64,000 nucleotides of DNA. It comes from Levilactobacillus zymae (GTDB lineage: Bacteria > Bacillota > Bacilli > Lactobacillales > Lactobacillaceae). The DNA is taken from positions 868,001-932,000 of the forward strand of contig NZ_JAVLAS010000001.1 in assembly GCF_032190635.1 (NCBI RefSeq). Reading direction: 5' to 3'. The notes under the pieces were generated by a model. The model saw nothing but the letters and a program-made list of their open reading frames with translations. It searched no databases and was not told where the DNA came from. The translations under genes and the position numbers were made by a program. Positions 36,629 to 49,735 of the stretch are shown one piece after another; the first letter of the stretch is position 1; each line of letters opens with the position of its first letter.

Positions 36629-36665
36629 AGGGGACTGGAAGTCATTTCCGGTCCCTTTCTTATTT
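36629..36665 (+). terminator. Terminator of ftsH
   Basis: AAGGGGACTGGAA and TTTCCGGTCCCTTT form a hairpin with a short loop, followed by CTTATTT. Confidence 0.75.
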
Positions 36666-36733
36666 GCAAATAATGTTTTTTTTGGTATGGTAGGGCATGG
36701 TAAAAACGATCGATGAAAGGAATGACTCAGATA

Positions 36734-37621
36734 ATGGCAGATTATTTAGTAAAAAGCTTAGTGGCCAATGGCATGTTTCGGGCCTACGCGGTCGACGCGA
36801 CCGATACGGTGGCGGAAGCTCAACGGCGTCATGATACCTGGAGTGCGGCTACGGCGGCCTTGGGACGAACCATGATTGGAACCATGTTACTGTCCACGTC
36901 ACTCTTGAAGGGGGACGAAAAGCTAACGGTGAAAGTCAACGGCCACGGCCCTGTGGGGGCTATCGTGGTCGATGGCAACGCCAACGGAACGGTGAAGGGT
37001 TATCTGCAATACCCCCACACCAGCTTACCGTTAAACGCTAAGCACAAGTTGGATGTGAAGAAGGCCGTCGGGACCCAAGGGATGTTGACGGTCACCAAGG
37101 ATCAGGGATTGGGTCAACCTTACACGGGTCAGGTTCCCCTCATTTCGGGAGAACTAGGAGAAGACTTTACCTATTATCTGGCAAAGTCCGAACAGATTCC
37201 GAGCTCCGTGGGGGTCTCCGTTTTTGTGGAACCAGATAACTCGGTTAAGGTGGCCGGGGGATTCATGATTCAGGTCATGCCGGGGGCGACGGACGAGGCC
37301 ATTGCCCGACTAGAAAAACGGCTAAAGGAAATGCCAATGGTTTCGGAATTGCTCTTGGACGGTCAGAAACCAGAGGACATCTTAAATCTACTGTTTAAGG
37401 ACGAAGACGTTCAAATTCTACAGAAGCTCCCCGTTGAATTTAAGTGTGACTGTTCGAAGGGCCGGTTCGCGGCGGCTTTGGCCTCCGTTTCGGCGGCAGC
37501 CATCCAAGAGATGATTGACGAAGACCATGGAGCGGAAGCGGTTTGTCATTTCTGTGGTAACAAATACCAGTTCTCCGAGGATGAATTGCGCGCAATTCTG
37601 GCGAAAGCGCAGGCCAAGTAA
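36734..37621 (+). CDS. hslO: Redox-regulated chaperonin Hsp33
   Basis: Hsp33 is activated by oxidation and holds unfolding proteins. The four zinc/redox Cys are in FKCDCSKGRF and VCHFCGNKYQF near the C-terminus. The length is 295 aa from MADYLVKSL. The Shine-Dalgarno sequence AAAGGA is 12 bases before this ATG; an in-frame ATG at 36722 is too close to it. The stop overlaps the dusB ATG (TAATG). Confidence 0.95.
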   Translation: MADYLVKSLVANGMFRAYAVDATDTVAEAQRRHDTWSAATAALGRTMIGTMLLSTSLLKGDEKLTVKVNGHGPVGAIVVDGNANGTVKGYLQYPHTSLPLNAKHKLDVKKAVGTQGMLTVTKDQGLGQPYTGQVPLISGELGEDFTYYLAKSEQIPSSVGVSVFVEPDNSVKVAGGFMIQVMPGATDEAIARLEKRLKEMPMVSELLLDGQKPEDILNLLFKDEDVQILQKLPVEFKCDCSKGRFAAALASVSAAAIQEMIDEDHGAEAVCHFCGNKYQFSEDELRAILAKAQAK

Positions 37622-38640
37622 TGCTGAATACGCCGTGGCAAATTGGAGACGTGACCATTCCCAATCGCGTGGTGGTTGCCCCCATGGCGGGGGTAACTAA
37701 CGTAGCCTTTCGGGTGATCTGTAAGGAGTTTGGTGCGGGATTGGTTGAATGTGAGATGATCTCGGGTCAGGGGATCCACTACCATAATCAACGGACGTTA
37801 GCCATGATGGCCGTCAACCCTCACGAACATCCCATGAGTATTCAGATCTTTGGCGGGACTCAGGACACGTTGGTGCAGGCGGCCCAGTTTGTTGATCAAC
37901 ATACCCCGGCTGATATCATTGATATTAACATGGGATGTCCCGTCAATAAGGTGGTTAACACGGAAGCGGGGGCCAAGTGGTTGCTCGATCCGGACAAGGT
38001 TTACCAGATGGTTAGCGCCGTGGTCGCAGCGGTCCATAAGCCGGTGACGGTTAAGATGCGCACGGGTTGGGACGACCGCCACCTGTATGCGGTGGAGAAT
38101 GCCTTGGCCGCCGAGAAAGCGGGAGCGAGTGCCGTTGCGATGCATGGGCGAACGCGTAAGCAGATGTATCAGGGCCACGCGGATTGGCAACTATTATCTC
38201 GGGTTGCCAGTCAGCTAACGATTCCCTTTATGGGGAATGGTGACGTCCGGACCCCGGAAGACGCTAAGCGCATGTTGACCGAGGTTGGCGCGGATGCGGT
38301 GATGATTGGTCGTGCCGTGATGGGTAACCCGTGGTTGTTGAAGCGGGTGAATCAGTATTTGCAAACCGGGGAACTGTTACCCGAGGCGACACCCGAACAG
38401 AAGATTGCGTGGGCCCAAGAACACTTACACGCCCTGTGCGTTGCCAAGGGTCCTCAGGATGGTCCCCGGGATTTTCGCAATCAGGTGGCCTACTATCTTA
38501 AGGGGATACCACATGCTGCACGAACGAAGGTGGCGTTAACGGACGCGACGGATGAAGCCACGATGCAGACGTTACTTGAAGATTTTTTAACTAAGCTAAC
38601 GGTGCGCAATCGGCAGCGGCCGGTGCTCCGTTATCGTTAA
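37621..38640 (+). CDS. dusB: tRNA-dihydrouridine synthase
   Basis: This FMN enzyme reduces uridines in the tRNA D-loop. VVVAPMAGVTN near the N-terminus, INMGCPVNKV with the catalytic Cys, KMRTGWD, HGRTRKQMY and GNGDVRTPEDA are the family signature. At 339 aa it matches DusB. It is coupled to hslO. lysS, often found after dus in Firmicutes, is absent here and the rRNA operon follows. Confidence 0.95.
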   Translation: MLNTPWQIGDVTIPNRVVVAPMAGVTNVAFRVICKEFGAGLVECEMISGQGIHYHNQRTLAMMAVNPHEHPMSIQIFGGTQDTLVQAAQFVDQHTPADIIDINMGCPVNKVVNTEAGAKWLLDPDKVYQMVSAVVAAVHKPVTVKMRTGWDDRHLYAVENALAAEKAGASAVAMHGRTRKQMYQGHADWQLLSRVASQLTIPFMGNGDVRTPEDAKRMLTEVGADAVMIGRAVMGNPWLLKRVNQYLQTGELLPEATPEQKIAWAQEHLHALCVAKGPQDGPRDFRNQVAYYLKGIPHAARTKVALTDATDEATMQTLLEDFLTKLTVRNRQRPVLRYR

Positions 38641-38642
38641 AT

Positions 38643-38683
38643 GAACGACGCTTTTCTCTGTTTGGGGAAGGGCGTTGTTTTAT
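38643..38683 (+). terminator. Terminator of hslO-dusB
   Basis: AACGACGCTTTTC pairs with GAAGGGCGTTGTT (one mismatch, two G-U pairs), followed by T-rich sequence. Confidence 0.75.
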
Positions 38684-38706
38684 TTTGCTTTTTTATATAA
38701 AAGTGC

Positions 38707-38735
38707 TTGACCGGATTGAGAATGATTGATATGAT
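38707..38735 (+). promoter_or_regulatory. rrn promoter P1
   Basis: TTGACC, a 17-base spacer and TATGAT. Confidence 0.78.
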
Positions 38736-38810
38736 ATTATCTGTTGTCGCAAAGCAACGAGATGCATAAAAATCAAGTTTGTGGATAGACATTCAAATTG
38801 AAATTTGTGC

Positions 38811-38839
38811 TTGACGTTGACTAAGCCAACTGATACAAT
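38811..38839 (+). promoter_or_regulatory. rrn promoter P2
   Basis: TTGACG, a 17-base spacer and TACAAT. Confidence 0.8.
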
Positions 38840-38885
38840 GATTTATGTTGTCGATAAGGACAGCAGCGAAAAACAATCGAATTTG

Positions 38886-38909
38886 AATTTTGAATATATA
38901 TTCAAAATT
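38886..38909. repeat. Perfect 24-bp AT-rich palindrome between P2 and P3
   Basis: AATTTTGAATAT is followed directly by its exact complement ATATTCAAAATT. It ends 25 bases before the P3 -35 box, where an UP element or activator would act. Confidence 0.7.
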
Positions 38910-38934
38910 GATTGAAAAAAGTTGTTGACAAGAA

Positions 38935-38963
38935 ATTGACGACATGCTATACTTTAAAAGTTG
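38935..38963 (+). promoter_or_regulatory. rrn promoter P3
   Basis: Perfect TTGACA, a 17-base spacer and TATACT, the strongest of the three. It lies about 180 bases before 16S. Confidence 0.88.
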
Positions 38964-39142
38964 TCACGGAGCAATTGCTTCTTATGACAACTTGGTAGAC
39001 CTTTGAAAACTGAACATTGTTTCGACAAACCAAATATGTGTAGGGCGGTTTGAACTTAGGTTTAAACCCAAACAATATTTGCGAAGTCAATTCGCTTTAA
39101 AAATGTAACAACAATCGATGAGCTATTCGAGCTTATCATCTT

Positions 39143-40716
<1,574 letters not shown>

Positions 40717-40796
40717 ATAATACGGAGGCTACACATACTTTGTCGAAACAATGGTCAGTTTTGAGGGGTCTACCCTCAAACCTTATGTGCTTTTTT

Positions 40797-40871
<75 letters not shown>

Positions 40872-40890
40872 TTGACCGTAAGGTCGATAT

Positions 40891-40963
40891 GGGGAATTAG
40901 CTCAGATGGGAGAGCACCTGCTTTGCAAGCAGGGGGTCAACGGTTCGATCCCGTTATTCTCCA
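40891..40963 (+). tRNA. tRNA-Ala (TGC)
   Basis: The acceptor GGGGAAT pairs with ATTCTCC, the anticodon loop is TTTGCAA (TGC), and TTCGATC is in the T arm. It is the second spacer tRNA. Confidence 0.96.
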
Positions 40964-41127
40964 TTGATGCGAGAGCATCAAGTTTGTTCTTTGAAAACTA
41001 GATATTATCAATTATTTTCCTTTAATTATTAAAGATAATTAAACCGAGAACACCGCGTTTATTTTGAGTTTTTTAATTAGTTTATTCGCTAATACTCAAT
41101 TAATCAGCGGTCACGAAGTGACCGTTA

Positions 41128-44043
<2,916 letters not shown>

Positions 44044-44107
44044 TAATGGTGTTCTCAAAGAAAATCAATTGGTAATATCTAGTTTTGAGGGAATAAGCTC
44101 TCAATAG

Positions 44108-44224
44108 TGTGGTGGCGATAGCCTGAAGGATACACCTGTTCCCATGCCGAACACAGAAGTTAAGCTTCAGCACGCCGATAGTAGTTGGGGGATCGCCCCC
44201 TGCAAGGATAGGACGTTGCCACGC
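44108..44224 (+). rRNA. rrf: 5S ribosomal RNA
   Basis: About 117 bases. TGTGGTGGC at the 5' end pairs with GTTGCCACGC at the 3' end; CACCTGTTCCCATGCCGAAC is the conserved core. Confidence 0.95.
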
Positions 44225-44230
44225 GATTAT

Positions 44231-44303
44231 TCCGGCATAGCTCAGTTGGTAGAGCACCTGACTGTTAATCAGGTTGTCGACGGTTCGAGCCCGCCTGCCG
44301 GAG
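44231..44303 (+). tRNA. tRNA-Asn (GTT)
   Basis: The acceptor TCCGGCA pairs with TGCCGGA with discriminator G; the anticodon loop CTGTTAA gives GTT. It is 6 bases after 5S and cotranscribed. Confidence 0.95.
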
Positions 44304-44327
44304 TCGTGCTAGAATTTTAGCCAGTAT

Positions 44328-44400
44328 GCCGGCTTAGCTCAGCTGGTAGAGCATCGGTATCGTAAACCGAGGGTCGGGGATTCGAATTCCTCAGCCGGCA
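44328..44400 (+). tRNA. tRNA-Thr (CGT)
   Basis: The acceptor GCCGGCT pairs with AGCCGGC with discriminator A; the anticodon loop ATCGTAA gives CGT. It is the last gene of the operon. Confidence 0.93.
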
Positions 44401-44408
44401 TCCTTAAG

Positions 44409-44438
44409 AAGCGTTGACCATTTGGTCAGCGTTTTTTT
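44409..44438 (+). terminator. Terminator of the rRNA operon
   Basis: GCGTTGACC and GGTCAGCG enclose ATTT and are followed by seven T. Confidence 0.88.
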
Positions 44439-44440
44439 GT

Positions 44441-45010
44441 GTCTTAATATTTGAATGAGTTTGGCTAGAGCGGTATCTAAATGGGCAGGAACCGTTCAGC
44501 GCCGTGACGCTTACGCTGAACGATTGAGGATCCCTACAATAAACAGAATTATAACCGCTAGCTTAACCGCTATTTTCGGCGGCTGAGTGTCCTGAAAACT
44601 ACCCAGTAAAGGATGAAATTTCGGCATTATAAGGCAGTTAACAGCCGAGGACGGCGGCTCGATAGTCTATGGTATAAACGCTAATACACCTAATCTCACG
44701 TGACAGGAGGGTTTGATAGGTAGTGGTGAAAGTGAACCGAGCGGTCTGGCTGCTTGCCTATTCGTTGAGCGGAGGTGCTCGAACTCAGTACCTGGAAATT
44801 TCCTTCGAATGATAATTGGGGAGCGCCATTTGATTGAAAATTCACTGCACCTAAGTTAAACCCGTCTTTTCAACTGTCATTAGCCAGGCCAACATCCAAA
44901 AAACTTTAAAATTGGTATAGCTCAATGACGATAAAATGGTCTAGTTGAAAGTATGCTGCAATGATGGCGATTATACAACTATTTTCAATATTGATTTTTA
45001 CATATTTGCT
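44441..45010. other. 570-base intergenic region after the rRNA operon
   Basis: It has no supported gene. The only clear structure is a hairpin at 44493-44522 (CGTTCAGCG and CGCTGAACG, 9-bp perfect stem, 12-base loop) without a T tract. The rest is unremarkable sequence of mixed composition. Confidence 0.6.
44493..44522. repeat. Isolated inverted repeat
   Basis: CGTTCAGCG and its exact complement are 12 bases apart. There is no adjacent gene or T run. Function unknown. Confidence 0.5.
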
Positions 45011-45011
45011 A

Positions 45012-45040
45012 TTGTGGTCTACTCGACTTAGTGCTATCCT
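45012..45040 (+). promoter_or_regulatory. Promoter of the PTS IIB-IIA pair
   Basis: TTGTGG, a 17-base spacer and TATCCT, 36 bases before the IIB start. Confidence 0.5.
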
Positions 45041-45075
45041 TAACTTATCGAAGAACGAATAGGGAGATGCGCATT

Positions 45076-45408
45076 ATGAAGAATGTATTGTTAGTTTGTG
45101 CTCAAGGAATTTCTAGTCACTTATTTTTAGGCGAAGCCAAGCGAGTTGCTGAGACACGCCAAGCTCCTTTACACTTCAGTGCAACGAGTCTTGCCGAATT
45201 GACGCCAGAACTGATTGCACAACAGGATCTAGTCCTGTTGGCCCCCCAAGCGGCGTACCACAATCAAATTGATGCCTATACCGCCCAAAATGTCCAGGTG
45301 GCGGTAATTCCGAATGATATTTATGGGTGGCTCAATAGTGAGGCGCTCGTGAAGTTTGCGAACCAAACGTTAAATGCGGTTGTCGCTCCGGCTATGGCTA
45401 GCTTATAA
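45076..45408 (+). CDS. PTS IIB component, lactose/cellobiose family
   Basis: This 110-aa protein has the phospho-Cys loop at its N-terminus, VLLVCAQGISSHLF (the usual motif is CxxGMSTS), then the small alpha/beta fold ending with IPNDIYGWLNSEALVKFANQ. It takes phosphate from IIA and normally passes it to sugar via IIC. AGGGAG lies 9 bases before the ATG at 45076; the ATG at 45067 is adjacent to the Shine-Dalgarno sequence. It pairs with the IIA gene one base downstream, but no IIC gene is near. Confidence 0.85.
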   Translation: MKNVLLVCAQGISSHLFLGEAKRVAETRQAPLHFSATSLAELTPELIAQQDLVLLAPQAAYHNQIDAYTAQNVQVAVIPNDIYGWLNSEALVKFANQTLNAVVAPAMASL

Positions 45409-45409
45409 G

Positions 45410-45697
45410 ATGGTTCCCAGCAACGAACAGTTAGCCATGCAGGTATTATTAGCGGCTGGCCAGGCCAAACAGGTGCTATTACAGGCCGTTGCCGCACAAC
45501 GTCAGGGGCATGCCTTGAACTTACAGCCTGGACGCGCTCAACTGGTGACTGCTCATCAAGCCCAGAATCAGTTGACGGCCCGCTTAGCCGACCAACACCT
45601 AGCACCTAACGTTTTAACTTGCCACGCCATGGACACGTTGATGGCCGTTGAGAGCAATTATGAGTTGATTCAAGCATTATTGTCAAAATCTGAATGA
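45410..45697 (+). CDS. PTS IIA component, lactose/cellobiose family
   Basis: A 95-aa all-helical IIA. LAMQVLLAAGQAKQVLLQAV matches the first helix of the family and TCHAMDTLMAVES matches the phospho-His block (usually VHAQDHLMTA), so the active His is kept. It starts one base after the IIB stop; no clear Shine-Dalgarno sequence, so coupled translation is likely. An upstream in-frame ATG at 45374 would overlap IIB. A terminator follows immediately, closing a two-gene operon. Confidence 0.82.
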   Translation: MVPSNEQLAMQVLLAAGQAKQVLLQAVAAQRQGHALNLQPGRAQLVTAHQAQNQLTARLADQHLAPNVLTCHAMDTLMAVESNYELIQALLSKSE

Positions 45698-45702
45698 AAC
45701 TT

Positions 45703-45736
45703 AAAAAATCCAGCCCTGAGAGGCTGGATTTTTTGA
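45703..45736 (+). terminator. Terminator of the PTS IIB-IIA operon
   Basis: AAAAAATCCAGCC and GGCTGGATTTTTT form a perfect 13-bp stem. Confidence 0.9.
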
Positions 45737-45889
45737 ATTAAATTTAGGGGTGAAGGACTAATCCATTCGGAAGCGTTTTTAAGATAGAAATGAATAAAAA
45801 ATAAGAAGATTGCATGAGATGGCTAATTTTTTATTCATTATTCGGTCGGGGTTTTAACGGCTTTGAAGGCGATTACATTCCGAAAAACG

Positions 45890-45918
45890 TTGCTTAATAA
45901 CGTTTCATGGATTATAAT
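45890..45918 (+). promoter_or_regulatory. Promoter of the POT transporter gene
   Basis: TTGCTT, a 17-base spacer and a perfect TATAAT. Confidence 0.7.
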
Positions 45919-46032
45919 TATCACTGTGTTTTATGAGAGGCCTATGAGATGTTCATACACTTCGTAGCCGACCGTTATTCCTTACGGAGCATAAATATTG
46001 TTTTTGACGAATGCAATGGAGGTATTATCAAT

Positions 46033-47511
46033 TTGAATAACAAATCGGAAGTCAGCCAAGATAAATCATTCTTTGGCCAACCACGTGGGTTATCCACTCT
46101 GTTCTTCACTGAAATGTGGGAACGGTTCAGTTACTACGGGATGCGCGCCATCCTGATCTACTACATGTACTATTCCGTCACTAAGGGCGGGTTAGGGTTC
46201 GATCAAGGAACTGCTGCCTCGGTGATGTCCATCTACGGATCCATGGTTTACCTTTCCTCTGTTTTAGGAGGATATCTGAGTGACCGAGTTTGGGGGAGTC
46301 GCCGGACCGTCTTTATCGGTGGGGTTCTCATCATGTTCGGGCACATTGCGTTATCGGTTCCTGCCGGTAAAATGGCCTTATTCGTTTCCATCTTATTAAT
46401 CGTCTTAGGGACCGGTCTGTTGAAGCCTAACGTTTCCGAAATGGTTGGGAGCCTGTATGATGCAGGGGATCCACGACGGGACTCTGGGTTTACGATTTTC
46501 GTCTTTGGGATCAACTTAGGGTCCTTGGTGGCCCCTTATTTGGTTGGGTGGCTTGGTTTAAGCTACAACTTCCATTTAGGGTTCTCCTTAGCCGCCATCG
46601 GGATGTTCTTAGGATTAATCCAGTATTGGGTTGGCGGGCGTAAGTACCTGAGCAAGGACAGCTTATACCCAGCCGATCCACTGGAACCCGGTGATATGAA
46701 AAAGTTGACCGTACGGGTCATCATCGGCTTAGTGGTCTTCGCCTTAGTGCTGTTATTAATGAGTATCTTGGGTGCTTTAAACATCAACAACTTCGTGCTG
46801 CTATTATCAATCATTGCGATTGCCACACCAGTTGTTTACTTTACGGTCTTCTTGACCAGTAAGAAGGTTACGGCGACCGAACGGAAACACGTGTGGGCTT
46901 ACTTAGGCCTGTTCATCGCGGCCGCTATCTTCTGGGCCATCGAAGAACAAGGGTCATCTGTCTTAGCCTTATTCGCGGCTAACCAGACTAACAACAACTT
47001 CCTGGGGCTCCACATCTTGCCAGCTTGGTACCAGTCACTGAACCCATTGTTCATCCTGATCTACACGCCAATCTTTGCGATGCTGTGGGATCGTTGGGGG
47101 AAGAACCAACCAAGTTCACCCGCTAAGTTTGCCACTGGGATGATCTTTGCCGGGATTTCTTACCTGATCATGGTGATTCCTGTGACGATGTTTGGTTCAG
47201 GAACCAAGGTAAGTCCCCTGTGGTTAGTTGGGAGTTGGGCCGTGGTTGAAATCGCCGAATTACTGATTTCACCAATCGGGTTGTCCGTGACGACCAAGTT
47301 AGCGCCACGGGCCTTCCAGTCACAAATGATGAGTATGTGGTTCTTAGCAGATTCCGCCGGCCAAGCGGTCAACGCGCAAATCGTTAAGCTCTACACGCCA
47401 GGGAACGAAGGCGCCTACTTCATGGGGGTCGCCATCGTGGCCTTAGTTGCCGGGCTTATCTTATTCGCCCTAGTTAAACCAATCAAGAGTTTAATGGCGG
47501 GGATTAAATAA
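46033..47511 (+). CDS. dtpT: Proton-dependent di-/tripeptide transporter (POT family)
   Basis: A 492-aa major-facilitator-type peptide importer with 12-14 membrane segments. The signature FFTEMWERFSYYGMRAIL is the POT ExxERFxYY proton/peptide site on helix 1; GGYLSDRVWGSRRT and FSIFVFGINLGS-like FTIFVFGINLGSL follow. I start at the TTG at 46033 (LNNKSEVSQ) because GGAGG (46018-46022) lies 10 bases before it; the frame is open to an ATG at 45949 without a good Shine-Dalgarno sequence. Codon bias is strong, as for a highly expressed nutrient importer. Confidence 0.94.
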   Translation: MNNKSEVSQDKSFFGQPRGLSTLFFTEMWERFSYYGMRAILIYYMYYSVTKGGLGFDQGTAASVMSIYGSMVYLSSVLGGYLSDRVWGSRRTVFIGGVLIMFGHIALSVPAGKMALFVSILLIVLGTGLLKPNVSEMVGSLYDAGDPRRDSGFTIFVFGINLGSLVAPYLVGWLGLSYNFHLGFSLAAIGMFLGLIQYWVGGRKYLSKDSLYPADPLEPGDMKKLTVRVIIGLVVFALVLLLMSILGALNINNFVLLLSIIAIATPVVYFTVFLTSKKVTATERKHVWAYLGLFIAAAIFWAIEEQGSSVLALFAANQTNNNFLGLHILPAWYQSLNPLFILIYTPIFAMLWDRWGKNQPSSPAKFATGMIFAGISYLIMVIPVTMFGSGTKVSPLWLVGSWAVVEIAELLISPIGLSVTTKLAPRAFQSQMMSMWFLADSAGQAVNAQIVKLYTPGNEGAYFMGVAIVALVAGLILFALVKPIKSLMAGIK

Positions 47512-47526
47512 CCCCATTAATGATGA

Positions 47527-47568
47527 AAAAGTGCTACGCTAGGTCAAACTAGTGTGGCATTTTTTTAT
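47527..47568 (+). terminator. Terminator of dtpT
   Basis: AAGTGCTACGCTAG pairs with CTAGTGTGGCATTT with wobbles, followed by seven T. Confidence 0.8.
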
Positions 47569-47586
47569 GGAAAGGGGGGACCAGCG

Positions 47587-48402
47587 ATGGTTCGAGTTGC
47601 ACTGATCAGTGATTTGCACTTTGACGTTAATCAGACCGATCCGGTTACCATGCTTCCCCGACAAGTCGCCTACTTAAAGCGGCAGCGGGTGGGGGTGTAC
47701 CTGATCGCCGGTGATCTGACGAACCACTTTGACCAGTCCGTTGAAATTGCCGAGCGCCTACAACGACAGCTGGCGCCGGCGCAGGTGCGGTTTGTGGCCG
47801 GCAATCACGATATGCTTCACGATGTGACCGAGGCGGCCTTAGAAACGCCGTTGACGCCCACTTACTTGCATAATCAATGGCTTGACTTACCGGGTACCGA
47901 CTGGCGAATTCTAGGGAATAACGGGTGGTACGATTACGGCTTTGCCGATAACCTCACGGGACGGAACTTTCTGGCCTGGAAAAACGCGTTCTGGGTCGAT
48001 GGAAGTATCCCCCAGGATCTAAGTGACGCCCAACGGTTTGAACGGGTCTACGCGCAATTAACGGCCGAATTAGACCAGGCTCGGCAGACCGGCAAGCGTG
48101 TCTTGGTGATGACTCATTTTGTACCGCGCCGAGAATTTATTTTATACACGCAGGATAATCGCTTTTGGAACATGGCGAACGCGCTGATGGGGAGTCCGCG
48201 CTTAGGTGAGCTATTTGCCCGTTACCGGGTAGCGGCCGTGCAATTCGGTCACCTTCATCGCCATTATTGGCCCCAACACCTCGGGCCAACCTGGTATTGT
48301 AATCAAGCGTTGGGTTATCATAATCGGCGAATTAACGAGTGGGAAACGTTCGATTACTTCACGGAATGGCAACGACGCTTAAGAATTTTGACCTTAAATT
48401 AA
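47587..48402 (+). CDS. Metallophosphoesterase (calcineurin-like)
   Basis: A 271-aa protein with the full metallophosphoesterase signature: LISDLHFD (D, H metal ligands), IAGDLTNH (GD), VAGNHDMLH (GNHD), MTHFVPR and GHLHRH. It is a soluble dinuclear-metal phosphoesterase; the substrate is unknown, and lactobacillar relatives are annotated only by fold. AAAGGGGGGA lies before the ATG at 47587, so the longer frame from 47554 is not used. The start overlaps the tail of the dtpT terminator region. Confidence 0.9.
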   Translation: MVRVALISDLHFDVNQTDPVTMLPRQVAYLKRQRVGVYLIAGDLTNHFDQSVEIAERLQRQLAPAQVRFVAGNHDMLHDVTEAALETPLTPTYLHNQWLDLPGTDWRILGNNGWYDYGFADNLTGRNFLAWKNAFWVDGSIPQDLSDAQRFERVYAQLTAELDQARQTGKRVLVMTHFVPRREFILYTQDNRFWNMANALMGSPRLGELFARYRVAAVQFGHLHRHYWPQHLGPTWYCNQALGYHNRRINEWETFDYFTEWQRRLRILTLN

Positions 48403-48420
48403 AAAAGTTTCCAAAAAAGC

Positions 48421-48449
48421 TTGACGCTTTATACAGATTTTTGTATGAT
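48421..48449 (+). promoter_or_regulatory. Promoter of tRNA-Tyr/tRNA-Gln
   Basis: TTGACG, a 17-base spacer and TATGAT, 36 bases before tRNA-Tyr. Confidence 0.78.
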
Positions 48450-48484
48450 AGTGAAGTTGATTCGTTACGACGTTTCAAGTTTTT

Positions 48485-48567
48485 GGAGGGGTAGCGAAGT
48501 CTGGCTAAACGCGGCGGACTGTAAATCCGCTCCTTCGGGTTCGGTGGTTCGAATCCACTCCCCTCCA
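48485..48567 (+). tRNA. tRNA-Tyr (GTA)
   Basis: An 83-base class II tRNA: acceptor GGAGGGG/CCCCTCC, anticodon loop CTGTAAA (GTA), long variable arm with CTCCTTCGGG. Confidence 0.96.
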
Positions 48568-48574
48568 TTTTTAT

Positions 48575-48646
48575 TGGGCTATAGCCAAGTGGTAAGGCAA
48601 CGGGTTTTGATCCCGTGATGCGCTGGTTCGAACCCAGCTAGCCCAA
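48575..48646 (+). tRNA. tRNA-Gln (TTG)
   Basis: The acceptor TGGGCTA pairs with TAGCCCA and the anticodon loop TTTTGAT gives TTG. It is cotranscribed with tRNA-Tyr. Confidence 0.95.
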
Positions 48647-48667
48647 TTAGAGGTAACATCACGAGAA

Positions 48668-48699
48668 GGACTCAGTCGTTAGGCTGGGTTCTTTTTTTT
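48668..48699 (+). terminator. Terminator of the tRNA-Tyr/Gln operon
   Basis: GGACTCAGTC and GGCTGGGTTC pair with wobbles around GTTA and are followed by eight T. Confidence 0.8.
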
Positions 48700-48711
48700 G
48701 TTGGGAAAAAA

Positions 48712-48740
48712 TTGACAAGTCTCGTTTTTTTCGCTAAAGT
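48712..48740 (+). promoter_or_regulatory. Promoter of proC
   Basis: Perfect TTGACA, a 17-base spacer and TAAAGT. It gives an untranslated leader of about 175 bases before proC, with short GACCAGTC/GGTC repeats that may fold. Confidence 0.65.
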
Positions 48741-48923
48741 CGAACTAATTACGAAACCAGACCAGTCAGCGTCTAATTGAACGGGATTGTCGGTCACGGC
48801 CGCGTGGACGGTCCTAGACCAGTCTTTGAGGGATACCGTTGTACGCAAATGTATTCGCTGCCATGGTTGGTGGGATTAATGGGACCGACGTGTTTTTGCC
48901 AGTCACCTAAGGAGGAAATTAGA

Positions 48924-49727
48924 ATGAATATTGGATTTATTGGGGTGGGTGGCATGGCCCAAGCCATTATCGGCGGCTTGCTACAGGCCAAGGCGTTCTT
49001 ACCAGAAGACATTATCGTTCACAGTCATCGACGGGAAAGCTACGAATCCTACGCAACACGGCATAACCTGGTAGCGGCGCCTACGAATGCGGCGGTGACG
49101 CGCGAAAGTGACCTCGTGGTTCTTGCCGTTACCCCGAACGTGGCGCCGGCAGTGTTAACCGAGATCAAAGATGAACTAGCAGACGGTCAGACGACCTTAA
49201 TTTCTATCGTGGCGGGGTTGTCGTTGGCGGCCATGGCGCAACTGGTCGGACCCAACGTGCCGATCTTGCGGACCTTACCCAACGTGAACGTCGAGATTGG
49301 GGCCGGCATGACGGCCGTAGCGGCCAATGATCAATTAACTGGTGGAAAATTGACCAGCGCCCTGGGCGTTTTCGGTGCGATTGGTACCACCACCGAGCTA
49401 GCCGAGGATCAATTTGGCGTTTTCAGTGCCTTAGCAGGTAGTTCACCGGCCTATGTCGATTTGTTTATCGATAGTTTAAGTCGGGCCGGGGTTAAGTACG
49501 GTCTGACCAAACAACAGGCGACGCAGATTGCCGCCCAAGCTACCCTGGGGTCGGCCAAAATGATCTTGAAGAGCGATAAGATTCCGTTTGCCTTGATCGA
49601 CCAGGTTGCTTCACCCGGGGGCAGTACCGTAGCGGGGCTACTCGCGATGGAAGAAGCGGGGTTGATGACGGCGGTGGTGAAGGGGATCGATGCCACGGTG
49701 GCCAAGGATAATGCTAATAGTCACTAA
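48924..49727 (+). CDS. proC: Pyrroline-5-carboxylate reductase
   Basis: ProC reduces pyrroline-5-carboxylate to proline with NAD(P)H. GFIGVGGMAQAIIGGLL is the nucleotide-binding motif, LRTLPNVNVEIGAGMTA the central block, and VASPGGSTVAGLLAMEEAGL near the C-terminus is the family signature. The length is 267 aa. AGGAGG lies 9 bases before ATG 48924; the frame is open 49 codons upstream but without homology. It is a monocistron. Confidence 0.95.
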   Translation: MNIGFIGVGGMAQAIIGGLLQAKAFLPEDIIVHSHRRESYESYATRHNLVAAPTNAAVTRESDLVVLAVTPNVAPAVLTEIKDELADGQTTLISIVAGLSLAAMAQLVGPNVPILRTLPNVNVEIGAGMTAVAANDQLTGGKLTSALGVFGAIGTTTELAEDQFGVFSALAGSSPAYVDLFIDSLSRAGVKYGLTKQQATQIAAQATLGSAKMILKSDKIPFALIDQVASPGGSTVAGLLAMEEAGLMTAVVKGIDATVAKDNANSH

Positions 49728-49735
49728 CTTGTAGG

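Noticed and set aside
44441-45010. Possible small RNA gene after the rRNA operon
   Set aside because: The hairpin at 44493-44522 has no T tract and no promoter in a fitting place, so I list it only as an inverted repeat.
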